The notes beneath the pieces were generated by a model, which worked only from the letters and a program-made list of their open reading frames with translations, was not told where the DNA came from and did not search any database. A stretch of DNA of 64,000 nt from Paramecium sonneborni (Eukaryota; Ciliophora; Oligohymenophorea; Peniculida; Parameciidae). The translations under genes and the position numbers were made by a program. Below are positions 50,035-62,300 of the stretch, piece by piece (position 1 is the stretch's first letter; every line of letters begins with the position of its first letter). The stretch is from contig CAJJDN010000114.1 in the NCBI GenBank assembly GCA_905182985.1, forward strand, positions 284,856 to 348,855, in the 5' to 3' direction.

Positions 50035-53000
50035 ATGAGTGATATATTATTAATCACTTAAGAGCTAATCAATGATGTTGAAAGGTGAATTTTTGAATTA
50101 TACATTTAGAACTATCAATTACTTTACAGTAAGTGATCCAAGAAGAAAGAATAAATTCATATATCAATATTTATCTGATTTTTATTTAAAGCAAAAAATA
50201 CCATTAGACAAAGTTATTCAATTCTTTAGAAACATCTAAGTAATAAATATATTTATTAGTGGTTAGTAAAATGAATCTTCTTTTACAATTCTATTAGAAA
50301 ATCTCTATCTATGTACTATGGTGATTTAATAAATGTCTGATTCAAGAAAACTATTAATCTAATTATTGTAAAGTTTAGCAGAAAGATTGACATAAACATA
50401 AAAATAAATTTTTTTTGATAATTTTGATGAAGAAGTATTATGGGAATGTGGATTTGTTTAATAAGATACATTTTCTTAAAGAAAAAGGAAAATAAACACA
50501 GATATTAATTTTTGTCAAAATAAATTTTGGTCTATGAAGGATGAAAATGAAGGTTATTGCAAATTGATGGTTGAAATTTTAGATGCATCAAAACACACTG
50601 ATTTTTATGATGAAGAAATTTAATAAAGAATTGAAAATATTATTCATTTAATTGGATATTTTGATTTGGATCCAGACAGAGTAGTTGATATTATCATTCA
50701 AAGTTGGATAGAATATCCATATAGTTTATCATATGTCAAAATTCTGAAATAATTTAAATGCATATCTGTTTGTTAATTTTTAGGCAAAAGATTTGAATCA
50801 ATAGTTTAAACTCTCTCAAATAACAATAATATTAGTATTTTAATGACTAAAATGGCTAATGCTGCTTAGGTTTTGTAAACAGATTAGAAAATTCCAGATC
50901 ATAAATTGATTATAATAACAGCAACTGCTTTAAAATATAAATTATTTGAAGTTGGAAATATTTGGAAATATTTATAACCAAATGATTAAGATTTTTCAAA
51001 AATCTTTGAAGATTTAGCAGATGAAAGTTATAAATGTTATAAGTCTTTTGATAAACTCATGCAAATAGAAGGATAAAGAGATTAAAGAAATAACAATGAT
51101 TAATCAGAAAAATTGAAGAAAGATTTATTTGGGCAATAATTATGTAAATAAATATTATTAAAATAGATAATTAAAAATTATGGTTGATGTAAGGATTAAT
51201 ACACATAAACGCATTCAATATATTTTAAGAGTTATATAAATCATTTGAAGGAATCATAGACTTTACAATATTTTTACCTATAAAAAGTAGTTTGGCTGAT
51301 CTAATTGAGTGGATGATTGATCCTTTACATGAGTAATATTTTAACAAAACTTTATTCAAGAGTAGATCTAGAGAACAAAAAAAGGTAATTTTATCATTTA
51401 ACTATATAGTTTGTATATGATCCAAATTGTACTACAGCATTTTAGATAAAATAATTAACTATTATTGATGAAGATGCAATCTCAATATTAAATGAAATAC
51501 TTACAATATTTTCTCCATACATTGGTGAATATCCTTTAGTATTTCATAAATTATGTAAAGTATTGATAAATTCATAAAATCCTGATGTCTAACCATTAAT
51601 CCTTGATCATTTAATTCCGGGTATATAAAGTGGGGAATGCTTAGCAATTGTTATTGAATTATGGAAATTTTTGGGATAATTAGATTTTCGAAAAAGATTT
51701 GACTGTTATTCAAAATGGAAAGATATTCATTAGTTCTCAACAATCAATTAGACAATTCGAGCAGCATAATTAACTAAAGAGCACATAAGAAATTTCTTTA
51801 ATAAAATTGATAAGGATAATAAAGAGAAAATGATGATAAAATTTGCTAAACTATCACACAATTAACCTATGATTGTAATGAATGATTTAAGGAGAAATAG
51901 ATTAGATACTCCAGATAATAATTTTGTGATTGTTCATGCTTTAGGATTGGCCACTCCTTTATCTTTGGATATATTATAATTTATACTAATTTAATGCTTG
52001 TGTGATTACAATGATGAATCAAAGGTGAGAGATAAAGATATTGAATGTCGATATTGGTTTAAGAATATTGCATATTTCATAGCAAGTTTGCTTAGAAAAT
52101 ATTACACAATTGATATGCAAGGGTTATTTGCCTACTTGATAGATGTGTTTTCAACTTATCAAAGTAATTAATAAATCTCGAAAAATGAATCTATAATAAA
52201 ACCAGAAATGTTAATTTTAAGGGAATTGATTGAAAAAATGACAGGTATTGTTCATATTGAAGATCTTACACCTTAATAAATCTAAGCTTTGGCAGGAGGA
52301 AGATATATATAACTTGAAACCACTTCATAAACTAATGAATTTAGAAGATCAAGAAAAAGTTCAAGTGCTTTAGAGTAGTTCTTTTGGTCATAAACAATTA
52401 ATTCTCAAAAGATTTTGAATTAAAATAATTAAGAGGAAGTAGTTTCATTGGCTTTTTTGATGTTAGTAGTATTATGTTAACAGAGGTCTAGATTTATCTT
52501 AAATTATCATAATTAAAATTTGAAACCTTTGGCAGCATTATATGACAATTTTACTTGTAGTATAAATTAACTTACTAAATGCTTATTGTTTTAAACAGAC
52601 AAACCAACTCATTATGCTTAATTATTTCCAGAAAACCCCATTGAAAGAATGGTCATAGATTTCAAGTTACCTTTTGAGATAGCTTTTCATATTGTGAGAT
52701 ATAGTTATAAAAGCTTGTATAATATGAGTGAGGAGGAATTTTAAGAAGAAGTAGAAAATATTAAAAGCATATATGATAAGATTGATCCTAAAATAATGTA
52801 TATCAATCCAGACATAAACAATTAGTAATTACCATAATTGCCTTTAATATGTCATACTTATGTAAAAGATATTTTGTGGACAATTATCAATCCTGAATTT
52901 TTTGCAATATTTTGGCTGTTAAGTTTAGATAATATTTATGTTCCATAAGCTATTTATGATTAATAATTAAAATGGTTGTAAGAAAACATTAATAAAAATC

Positions 53001-53972
53001 CTGATACAAAAGACAGATAAAGCAAATAAAATTAGAAGGCATTTGAAAAATTATAGAATGAATTAGACAATAATATAAAACGATAAGAACAATTTGATAA
53101 ATTTTTGAGAGACAAAAAACAAGTTTTCAGTTTCAAAGAAGTTGATCAAGCAAAAGAAAATTATCATATCAAATTTGCTTAATGTTTATCATAAGCGTGT
53201 TTGTTACCAAGAATTTTGATAGATCCAGCAGAAGCAATATATTGTGCAAAGTTTGTACAAAAAATGTTATAAATTGGTAAACCTAGATATACTTATACCT
53301 TCTATGTACCTAAGGAAATTATATATTTTACATTTACATATTTATAGTGTGCAACTGAAGAGGAGGCATCAAATGTGAGTATTTTTATTTAATAACTGAT
53401 CATACCATATGCTAATTGGAATGATGAAACTAAGTTTAAGAATGACCTGAAAAACTATTTTGACACAACTATAGAGGGTTATGATAAAGAAAAGCAGTAT
53501 ATTATTTAAAATATATTTTTTAAAATGGCTTCGTTCATCAGAATTTTGAAAAATAATGAGATATAGGTATTTGTAATTAGTTTAATATTAGGTTCGAAAT
53601 GCTTTAATATTTTTAAAGAGAGTCTAAGATATATTTCCACCTACTTAATAAATTGCTGAACATATTAAAATATATTTATAAGATGTAGAAAAAGATTATG
53701 GGCATATTCAAGACATTAAAACTTAGATTAAGAATTTCCATATAGAAGATAAAATCAATACTCTACCAGTGTAGACTCCGAAGACTAATTTAAATAATAC
53801 TGCACAGAAGTAGGTACCAACAAATAATGAAAAAATAAAAACAATTGGAAAAACTGGGGATGTTGAATATGATGAATAAAATCACAAAGATCAAACTGAA
53901 GATAAACAAGCTCCTAAAAAAAAGAAAAGTCATGATAAAGAAAGACACCCAAGAAGATTAGATAAAACATGA
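50035..53972 (+). CDS. THO complex subunit 2 (THOC2/Tho2-like), 1,270 aa
   Basis: THOC2 is the scaffold of the THO complex, which couples transcription with mRNA packaging and nuclear export. Five introns (50085-50109, 50240-50266, 51144-51166, 51385-51409, 53567-53591) give exactly 1,271 codons. Family landmarks: DPRRKNKFIYQYLSDFY near the N-terminus, LIGYFDLDPDRVVDIIIQSW, the Tho2 core around WFKNIAYFIASLLRKYY, LLPRILIDPAEAIYCAKFV, and VRNALIFLKRVQDIFPP. It ends in a Lys-rich acidic/basic tail (PKKKKSHDKERHPRR), as in other THOC2 proteins. It starts only 42 nt after the preceding gene on the same strand. It is shorter than animal THOC2 because the long disordered tail is reduced. Confidence 0.85.
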
Positions 53973-54289
53973 ATATTTGATATTATATAATAAAGTAAAA
54001 ACGTTGACACCTGTTAACATGAATAAATATGGATTATGAAAACAATGAGAAAATCACTTCAGTAATAGGATTCCAAGATAGTTTTTTTGCATAAACAATG
54101 ATCTGTAAAAGAAATGCTAGATAGAAACTGTAAAATATGATATGGATGCTATTGATTAAGACTTTTCTAGAAAAAAACGAATCTAAATTTATAAAAATAT
54201 GATTCGTTTAACTATTTAAGGGATTAACCACTACCATATATTCAATATTTAATTTACATGTAAATTTATCTTTCTTTAGCATTATTCTT
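53973..54289. other. Spacer before the fibrocystin-like pseudogene
   Basis: AT-rich; may include the decayed 5' end of the following pseudogene (hydrophobic text around 54240-54300 could be a former signal peptide). Nothing else supported. Confidence 0.4.
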
Positions 54290-56860
54290 CGTTTATTTTG
54301 TGGCAGAGAGTAATTACTTCAAGTTTAAAGCAAATCTACAAAAACAAAACTTCAGTTTCTGTCATCATAACAAGTGCATCCTACCGTTCAGCCTCTGCTG
54401 CTATTCCTTAAATGTTAAGTACCTACTGATGGTGTTGCAGACACATATCCAATCTATATATCAACTGTCAATAATAATCAAATGAACCGTGTGTCTGTAT
54501 CATAATAATAAATACATCTACAGATACATATGAATCAATTATAGTTATAACAGGTTTAAGTACAAAAGTCTTATCAAAGAAGGGAGGTACGTTAAATATA
54601 TATGGTCTTGGATTTGGATATGGAACATGTTAAGTCCAAGTCTATGTTGGAAGACAACTCTAATTAAAAAATACAGTGGTAATTGGAAATGATTGATCAA
54701 CTATTACTGTTAAATTTTTCAATATCACTTTTCAAAGAGAAGCATATGTCGATGGAAGTGGTCTTGGATATAAAAGATGGTGGGCAAATACAGTTTATTA
54801 AAATGATTCTATTGGAGAACCAGACGTTTAAAATGTTTATGGAAATTATTACAACTGATAATTCAAAGGATTCTTCAAAGCACCAAAAACAGGATAATAT
54901 AGATTCTATGTAGCTTCTGATGATAGAACAACTGTTGAATTGAATAGAAATCCCTCTTCAATAGATAATACAAAATTAGAATTAATTGCTGAAAACAACT
55001 ATAGATTACTTTCTAAAGATACGGAAAGTTTAAGTTAGAACCACTTTTGTATTTAACATAACAACTAATGCTAACAGTGCCATAAGTAAGAATCTAAAAT
55101 GTAGAAATTGTAAATGGAGGCGAATAAAGATATTTAAATATATTCCCAATTAATTTCAATAACAACGGAGTCGTTTCAAACTCATATATTAGAAGCAATT
55201 CCATCCATGATTCTAACGCTCGTTGCATAGGATTATGAAGTGTTTCTCACTTAGATGTTTAAGATAACATCTGTTACAACATTTTTGGTCATGCTATCTA
55301 TATTTAGAATGGTAATGAAATGTACAACATTTTGAACACAATCTTATGGCTGTTGTAAATCCTCATAGTAATTATATCAATCAGATTCAACAGCAGCAGC
55401 TTTCTGGATTACTAATCCTAAAAACACATTCTTTAACAATAGAATTGAAGGAGCAGAATGGTATGGATTCTATTTAGCATTTCAATCAAATCCTTCAGAT
55501 GTAGCATCTGCAGCTGATATTTGTCCATCAGGTGTCTCATTATTGAATTTCACTAATAATGCTGCTCATTCAACAGGAAAAATAGGACTCAGAATAGGAA
55601 ACTTGATTCCAAAGATGGCTCAATGTGGATCTCATAAAAATGATGCATTAGATGACCCATTTAGTGCTAATCCTTCTTTAAACTAATTATCAGGATTTAT
55701 AACATGGGCAAATGCTTAAATTGGTGTGTTGGTAGATAATTGAGGAAATGTTTTCATAGAAAATGTATTAATAGCAATTTCAAAGATAGCTGGTTATTAA
55801 TAACATAAATCTTATCTATCAGCTTAAGGAACAACAATTAAAAACTTTTTTATTGTTAGTTCATAAATCAATACTGGTTTGATAGTTCCCTAACTGATGG
55901 ATTTTTAGCAGATACTGTTAGATTATCATGTTCAGCTTGCAGTAGTTATTTAGTTTGGGTAACTGGAGGAAAGAATAAACATTTAAAAAGGAATTAAAAT
56001 TTTAGTGCAAGAACAATTTGTTGGAACAATCTCTGAAGGGAAATCTTTTGGGATTCAGATGGTGCACTACTAACATACGAACAGATGGTTAAATGGATAA
56101 TTCATTAATTTGTGATTCATCATAGACTAAGTTAAGAGATGTAGTATTAATTATCAAACTCCTTCCAATTCTCATGTCAATTTAGCCTTAAGAATATATA
56201 GAGTCCCTACTTTGAATGCCCATAATCATTTGAATTAAGTAAAAACTAATATGAGTAATGGATTGGAATTTGGAGTGGTGATATAGCCTACAGTTATGCT
56301 TCTCAATTTGTTTTGGGATACACATACAATGTTAATTGGTATAATAATTGGCTCGGTTTATCAATCTTGGCATCATAGCATATGAATTCGCAAGAGTCAG
56401 GAATTGTATTCAGATTCAACTATACTGTTTAAAGAAAAACTTTTGATGTTTACAGAAACAGAAACCATAAATTCCTATCCAATTTGAGCTAAGTTTTGAG
56501 ATTCCAAATCCACATACTTGCAACAATGGTGACTGGTACAATGATATATCTACATCATTCTTCCATGTTTGTATTTCAGGCAAATAAAGAGTATAATAGG
56601 AATCAGTAGCTCTTTATGGTATATTCTGCCAAGAAACTTATCCTGCATATACTGATGATGTATCGTAAAAGTGTAAAAGAAATGGCAGATGTTTCAATTT
56701 GGCCTAATGGAAGATTACAAATTTCAGGAGAGAATGTAACAATATAATATGAATACATAAACTTTTACATAGATTCTGATGTTTGTTTTTGGATTCATTA
56801 AGAAAATAAGAAAATTTTGTAAAAATTTGTAAATTATAAAATTAGCCAGTTTTAATGGAT
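54290..56860 (+). pseudogene. Fibrocystin-L/PKHD1L1-like surface protein, decayed
   Basis: Recognisable pieces in order: an IPT/TIG-like stretch (54530-54680; TGLSTKVLSKKGGTLNIYGL, then GTCQVQVYVGRQL), a PA14-like stretch (54860-55010; YRFYVASDDRTTVELN), and a right-handed beta-helix (55110-55860; NSYIRSNSIHDSNARCIGL, NICYNIFGHAIYIQNG) with the block AFWITNPKNTFFNN typical of fibrocystin-type proteins. The pieces lie in different frames and are broken by in-frame TGA codons, for example after GND near 54694, after RCIGL near 55228, and after VLVDN near 55741. No intron resolves these. Later fragments (CNNGDWYNDIS, IWPNGRLQISGEN) continue to about 56860. In animals such proteins are large cell-surface or ciliary receptors. 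Sequence is less AT-rich than its surroundings. Confidence 0.7.
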
Positions 56861-56981
56861 TATTTTGTTTGTCTCATGCAAGGGTTGGTTTTTAATAAGA
56901 TGGACAATAAAGATTCAATTATAGTTTATCCAATATATTCTATTTTGGAAAAAAGCAAATTAAGATTTTTTCACTTTTTAT

Positions 56982-58113
56982 AATGAAGGGAAGATAATAG
57001 CTGATAATACGATCAACTTGAGGTTTAAGTTTTAAATTTCTAAACACACAAAAAAATAATTGTAGATTCAAAAGATTTAATTATCACATCCTTTCAAATA
57101 ATTGAAAATAAGGATGAGATGCATAAATATTAAAATGGAATGAAAATAATAATAAACTTGAATAATATATTAACGAAACTCAATAAATAAAAGTATGATA
57201 TTTTCATATCCTATAGTGCAGATGAAGTAAATATTTCGGATCAAAATGAAGGATAATAAAAAAACGTTAACTAATTACCTTATGAAAAATTTAATGGTCC
57301 CCATTACTGGCTGGCTTGAAGCATAAAAGTTTTAGAAATTTTTTTTTTTCCTTTTCTTTATGTTATACTCCGAGTGTGTCGAACAATGATGATTACATTA
57401 CTTACAAACACCACCCATGTTTCGTCTCCCCTGGCTTGCCCTATGATAATCTCCAATCTTGATGATTTCCCTTTGCGATAGTTGTTATCAGTTAGCTGTT
57501 TGATACCCATGTATTATGCGTTGCTTATGCTCATGCTTCATCCATAACCTCTACCATTATTCAGTTACCCAGCCAATCTTCACTGACAAATATTAAAGCC
57601 TTAGTCATAGTCTCTTTCTGATCTAGAACTTCTATCAGATGAATTCTGATCAATTATGTCATCGTCTATGAAAAAGTACCTCCTAAGGATCAGATTGCTT
57701 CCTTTTTTGTAAAGAAACCTATTAGGAACTTAGAATGAACTTTTATTCTTTGTCAAATGTTGCTCCAACCTTTTATTAGTTTTGGGGTGGCATAATCAAA
57801 TAAATTTAAATTCTTTAATTTTTTATCATATTTATAATAAATTTCAGATCAGTTTCTTATTAGAGGAAGCAATTTTTTTAAGATTCAAATTACATTATTT
57901 AAAATCTTTTTGAATAAATTTAAGAATTTTAATGTAAGGATATATGATATAATCTTATTCATAAGATTAAGATAAATTCTCATTATTAATTTAAATTTCA
58001 CTGAATTTATATTTGGTTAAACAAAAACTTTAATTTGTAAAGAAAGAAAAGATTAAATTATGCATAATTAATTATTACTCCATAAAATATAGTTGCAAAA
58101 TAAATTAAATATC
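56982..58113. repeat. Copy 1 of exact 1,132-bp duplication flanking a single N (probable assembly artefact)
   Basis: Identical base for base to 58115-59246, with only the N at 58114 between them. Both copies end exactly at the junction, as in the 25.6-27.8 kb case. Confidence 0.95.
57360..57780 (-). pseudogene. GC-richer pocket, possible fragment of a Ser/Arg-rich protein gene
   Basis: On the minus strand one frame reads DDDIIDQNSSDRSSRSERDY and, after a TGA, continues through RLAGQLNNGRGYG and, after a second TGA, YMGIKQLTDNNYRKGKSSRL. Another frame carries NMGGVCKQCNHHCSTHSEYN with four potential zinc ligands. The RS-rich and Gly-rich text hints at an RNA-binding protein remnant, but the frames conflict and no start or splice pattern fits. 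Low confidence. The same text recurs in the second copy of the duplication. Confidence 0.25.
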
Positions 58114-58114
58114 N

Positions 58115-59246
58115 AATGAAGGGAAGATAATAGCTGATAATACGATCAACTTGAGGTTTAAGTTTTAAATTTCTAAACACACAAAAAAATAATTGTAGAT
58201 TCAAAAGATTTAATTATCACATCCTTTCAAATAATTGAAAATAAGGATGAGATGCATAAATATTAAAATGGAATGAAAATAATAATAAACTTGAATAATA
58301 TATTAACGAAACTCAATAAATAAAAGTATGATATTTTCATATCCTATAGTGCAGATGAAGTAAATATTTCGGATCAAAATGAAGGATAATAAAAAAACGT
58401 TAACTAATTACCTTATGAAAAATTTAATGGTCCCCATTACTGGCTGGCTTGAAGCATAAAAGTTTTAGAAATTTTTTTTTTTCCTTTTCTTTATGTTATA
58501 CTCCGAGTGTGTCGAACAATGATGATTACATTACTTACAAACACCACCCATGTTTCGTCTCCCCTGGCTTGCCCTATGATAATCTCCAATCTTGATGATT
58601 TCCCTTTGCGATAGTTGTTATCAGTTAGCTGTTTGATACCCATGTATTATGCGTTGCTTATGCTCATGCTTCATCCATAACCTCTACCATTATTCAGTTA
58701 CCCAGCCAATCTTCACTGACAAATATTAAAGCCTTAGTCATAGTCTCTTTCTGATCTAGAACTTCTATCAGATGAATTCTGATCAATTATGTCATCGTCT
58801 ATGAAAAAGTACCTCCTAAGGATCAGATTGCTTCCTTTTTTGTAAAGAAACCTATTAGGAACTTAGAATGAACTTTTATTCTTTGTCAAATGTTGCTCCA
58901 ACCTTTTATTAGTTTTGGGGTGGCATAATCAAATAAATTTAAATTCTTTAATTTTTTATCATATTTATAATAAATTTCAGATCAGTTTCTTATTAGAGGA
59001 AGCAATTTTTTTAAGATTCAAATTACATTATTTAAAATCTTTTTGAATAAATTTAAGAATTTTAATGTAAGGATATATGATATAATCTTATTCATAAGAT
59101 TAAGATAAATTCTCATTATTAATTTAAATTTCACTGAATTTATATTTGGTTAAACAAAAACTTTAATTTGTAAAGAAAGAAAAGATTAAATTATGCATAA
59201 TTAATTATTACTCCATAAAATATAGTTGCAAAATAAATTAAATATC
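58115..59246. repeat. Copy 2 of the 1,132-bp duplication
   Basis: Identical to 56982-58113; continues directly into unique sequence to the right. Confidence 0.95.
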
Positions 59247-59388
59247 TTTTGTTCCTGAAAATAATAAATTTTAAAATAAAAATGAAAATTCTTAAAATAA
59301 ATTTGATTGGATAATTTTGATTGGATAATTAAAGAAACTTGAAAAATTAATTCATAGATGCCTTCATAAATATAATTTAATTTTTATT

Positions 59389-62300
59389 TCAATTTGACTC
59401 TAATTATAAAAATTATTGTAATCTTAAATTTTCGCCAACTCTTGATTATCTTGAAGAATTGAATAAGGAGATACTACCTTAGTTTAAAAAATTTCTTAAT
59501 ATAATAATTTAAATTACCTTCTATTAGTCATTTAAGCTCTAAATGTTGAAAATAGATGAATTTTCAATTTTTGATAATTGGCTTTAACCTTTTGATCTTT
59601 TTCTTTTTCTTTAGAAATAAAATCAGCTAAGTTTTTGAGGCAAATTTTCAATTTTAGTTTCTTGAATAAGATAAAAAAAATTATGTAAAATACTTCTTTG
59701 TTTTTCTTATAATATATTTCGATTATTTTTAATATAAAAGGGCGGCAAAGTAAAGCACATAAAAATAAAATGATTGTTTATAAAATAGAAGAAAAAACCT
59801 AATTGTTTTCTTTGTCACTTGTATTTTTAACAGCAGCCAAAAATATTGACATAGAACAAATTTATCCTGTATGTAAATCTAAATTATTCAAGTGTGAAGT
59901 TAAATATGGTTTGAATTTAACTGTTAAAACTTAGTAAAACAGCAAGGTAATTCCAAATAAATATGCTTTAATTGAAATATTAGTTTCAAAATATGTAGAA
60001 ATTAGAATCATTATAATTTTTTGAACTAATTTTATTATCTCCCAAAAATAGCTGTGTTCATTATATTCGTTATAAAGATAACAAAGATGACTTCTTATTT
60101 TAAATGAATCTAATTGTTTTCTTCTAAAATGCAATAAGACGAAGAGGTTAAAAGGAATAAAATATCCAAAAAAAATGAGGATTGGAATTACAAAGTAATA
60201 CATCCATTTTAGATGACTCTCACTTCCAAAAAGCAAAGAAACATCTCCTTGTATATAATTGACATTTGATATCCATCTATTAGATATTGTAGAGCATAAC
60301 CTAAAAATATTTCTTAATTACATTTTAATCAATCCAGGAAAGTTAAATATGTATAAAATCAGTAAAGTATTAGAAATCATGCTAGACTTAAATTTTTAGT
60401 TAATTTTAATTGAATAAATTATATACCCCATAATAATTACAATGGATTGTTAAAGAATGAAGATCAGCATAGTAAATATTTTTAAATAAATGAATTCGAT
60501 TGATTATATATTCGACAAATAGCAATCCAAATTATTAACCATGAAATATGATGTATTACTTAATTAATCTATGTAGACAAATTAAAAGGAAAATTATATA
60601 TTAAAAGTAAAAATGAGTGAAAACATCCATAAATAATTTAGCAACATTTTAATCAGAATACTTTAAAGATCTAATTTAATTTATTTATATACCTTAATTT
60701 AGTTTGAATAAAATTTTATTGAATCTTTCTTTGAACTTTAGTTATGTAGACATTTGATAAGATTTTTATATGCTATTTTAAGTTAATATCATGGAACATA
60801 TAGCCCTATGATTAAAGAACACATTATACCATATCATAATTAAAATAAAAGAAACGTAATTTTCTATAGATTCCTTACAAAGTTAACATTCTTAATTTTA
60901 TTAAGTTTTATAATATTTACCTTATCCCATTACATTTTAAATATCACATTCTTCACATAATGCACCCGAATGCCCTATGCTACATAAATTATTTCCATAG
61001 CTCCATCCTCCTTTGCAAGAATTTTAATTTTTAAAACAATAATTTGTTTGGTCAGACAGATAATGAGGTCTCCAAAAACCTTATTGCAAATTTATTTTAT
61101 TCTCTGTTATTTCTAAAAATTTATTTTTATCAAATATGGAGCATTTATTTGTATCATATGTTACTGAATAAAATCCTTAATTTGCAATACATTTTTGACA
61201 ACCTTTGTTAGTATAAAATTCACCAAGCTAACACTTAAAACTCTTAACATTTATCAGATAGTTCAAAGTTTAATTAAATTAATCTATTTTACAAGCAGCA
61301 TGAATTTATAAATATTTATTATCCTAATCATAAGGATCGAAAATTATAGAAAGCGAACTCAAATCAAAATAGTTTTTTTATTGATTAAAATAGACTGTAA
61401 CTCTCTAATTACTTTCCTAAATTTAATTTTTATTTTGTTTTATATTAGAAATAATATCAAATTATATGATACAAGTTGAGTTAAATAAATTCTAAAGGTA
61501 TTCATTTCTGCTATTTTTTAAATACAATCCAATATCTTTTATGTAAAATAATGTTTTTGAAATTTAAGGCATTGTAATTTCATAATTCCCTATTGATTAA
61601 CCACTAGGAAGCATAAGATAATTTGCTTAGTGTTATCTTTCTTGTTCAATTACTGAATAAGGAGCCAGTTTCAACATATTCAGTTATTAATTTTTATGGT
61701 ATAAAACTTGAGATGCCATTTCTCTTTCATTAATTAATAAAGATAAATGTGTTGGGCTTTCTTTTAGATTATTTGTAAAATTTAGAGCTTTATTAAAAAG
61801 CAACATAGTCATAATAAAATTTGTTTTATTCAAAATATATTTTCCATTAAGATAAATACCTCCAGCCTCTTGAGCTTCATTATTTATAATTATAGATTAA
61901 TTAAATAGAAAGCTATTGTTATTTAAAGCAATATATAAACCTCCTCCATTTTCACTGGCTATATTTTTAAATAATTTGCATTATTTTATTGTTATGGATG
62001 AATTATAAGCTGTTATACCTACTCCAATGCTTCCGTTATTATTATAGAAATTTGAATTTACGATTTTTATCCTGGTGCTGATTTATTCTTTTTATTGAAA
62101 TAGTAAACATCCATAGGACAAAATTTAATTTTAGCTACAAGAAAAATCTTCTATTTAAAAAAAATTGATACTGATTACTTTAAAATTGATTAAACCATCA
62201 CTACAAAATGAACAAAAATTCTGCTATATTCTGATTTTTTAAAATTTAATTTAATTTTCATATTATACACTATTTATAGAAATTACCGACAAAGATTTTT

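Larger units (their letters stand above)
56861..59388. other. Intergenic region containing an artefactual duplication
   Basis: No confident gene. The only text of interest is a GC-richer pocket (about 57360-57780, repeated at about 58493-58913) and a short tandem repeat of ttgattggataat near 59305-59330. The duplicated copies are listed separately. Confidence 0.5.
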
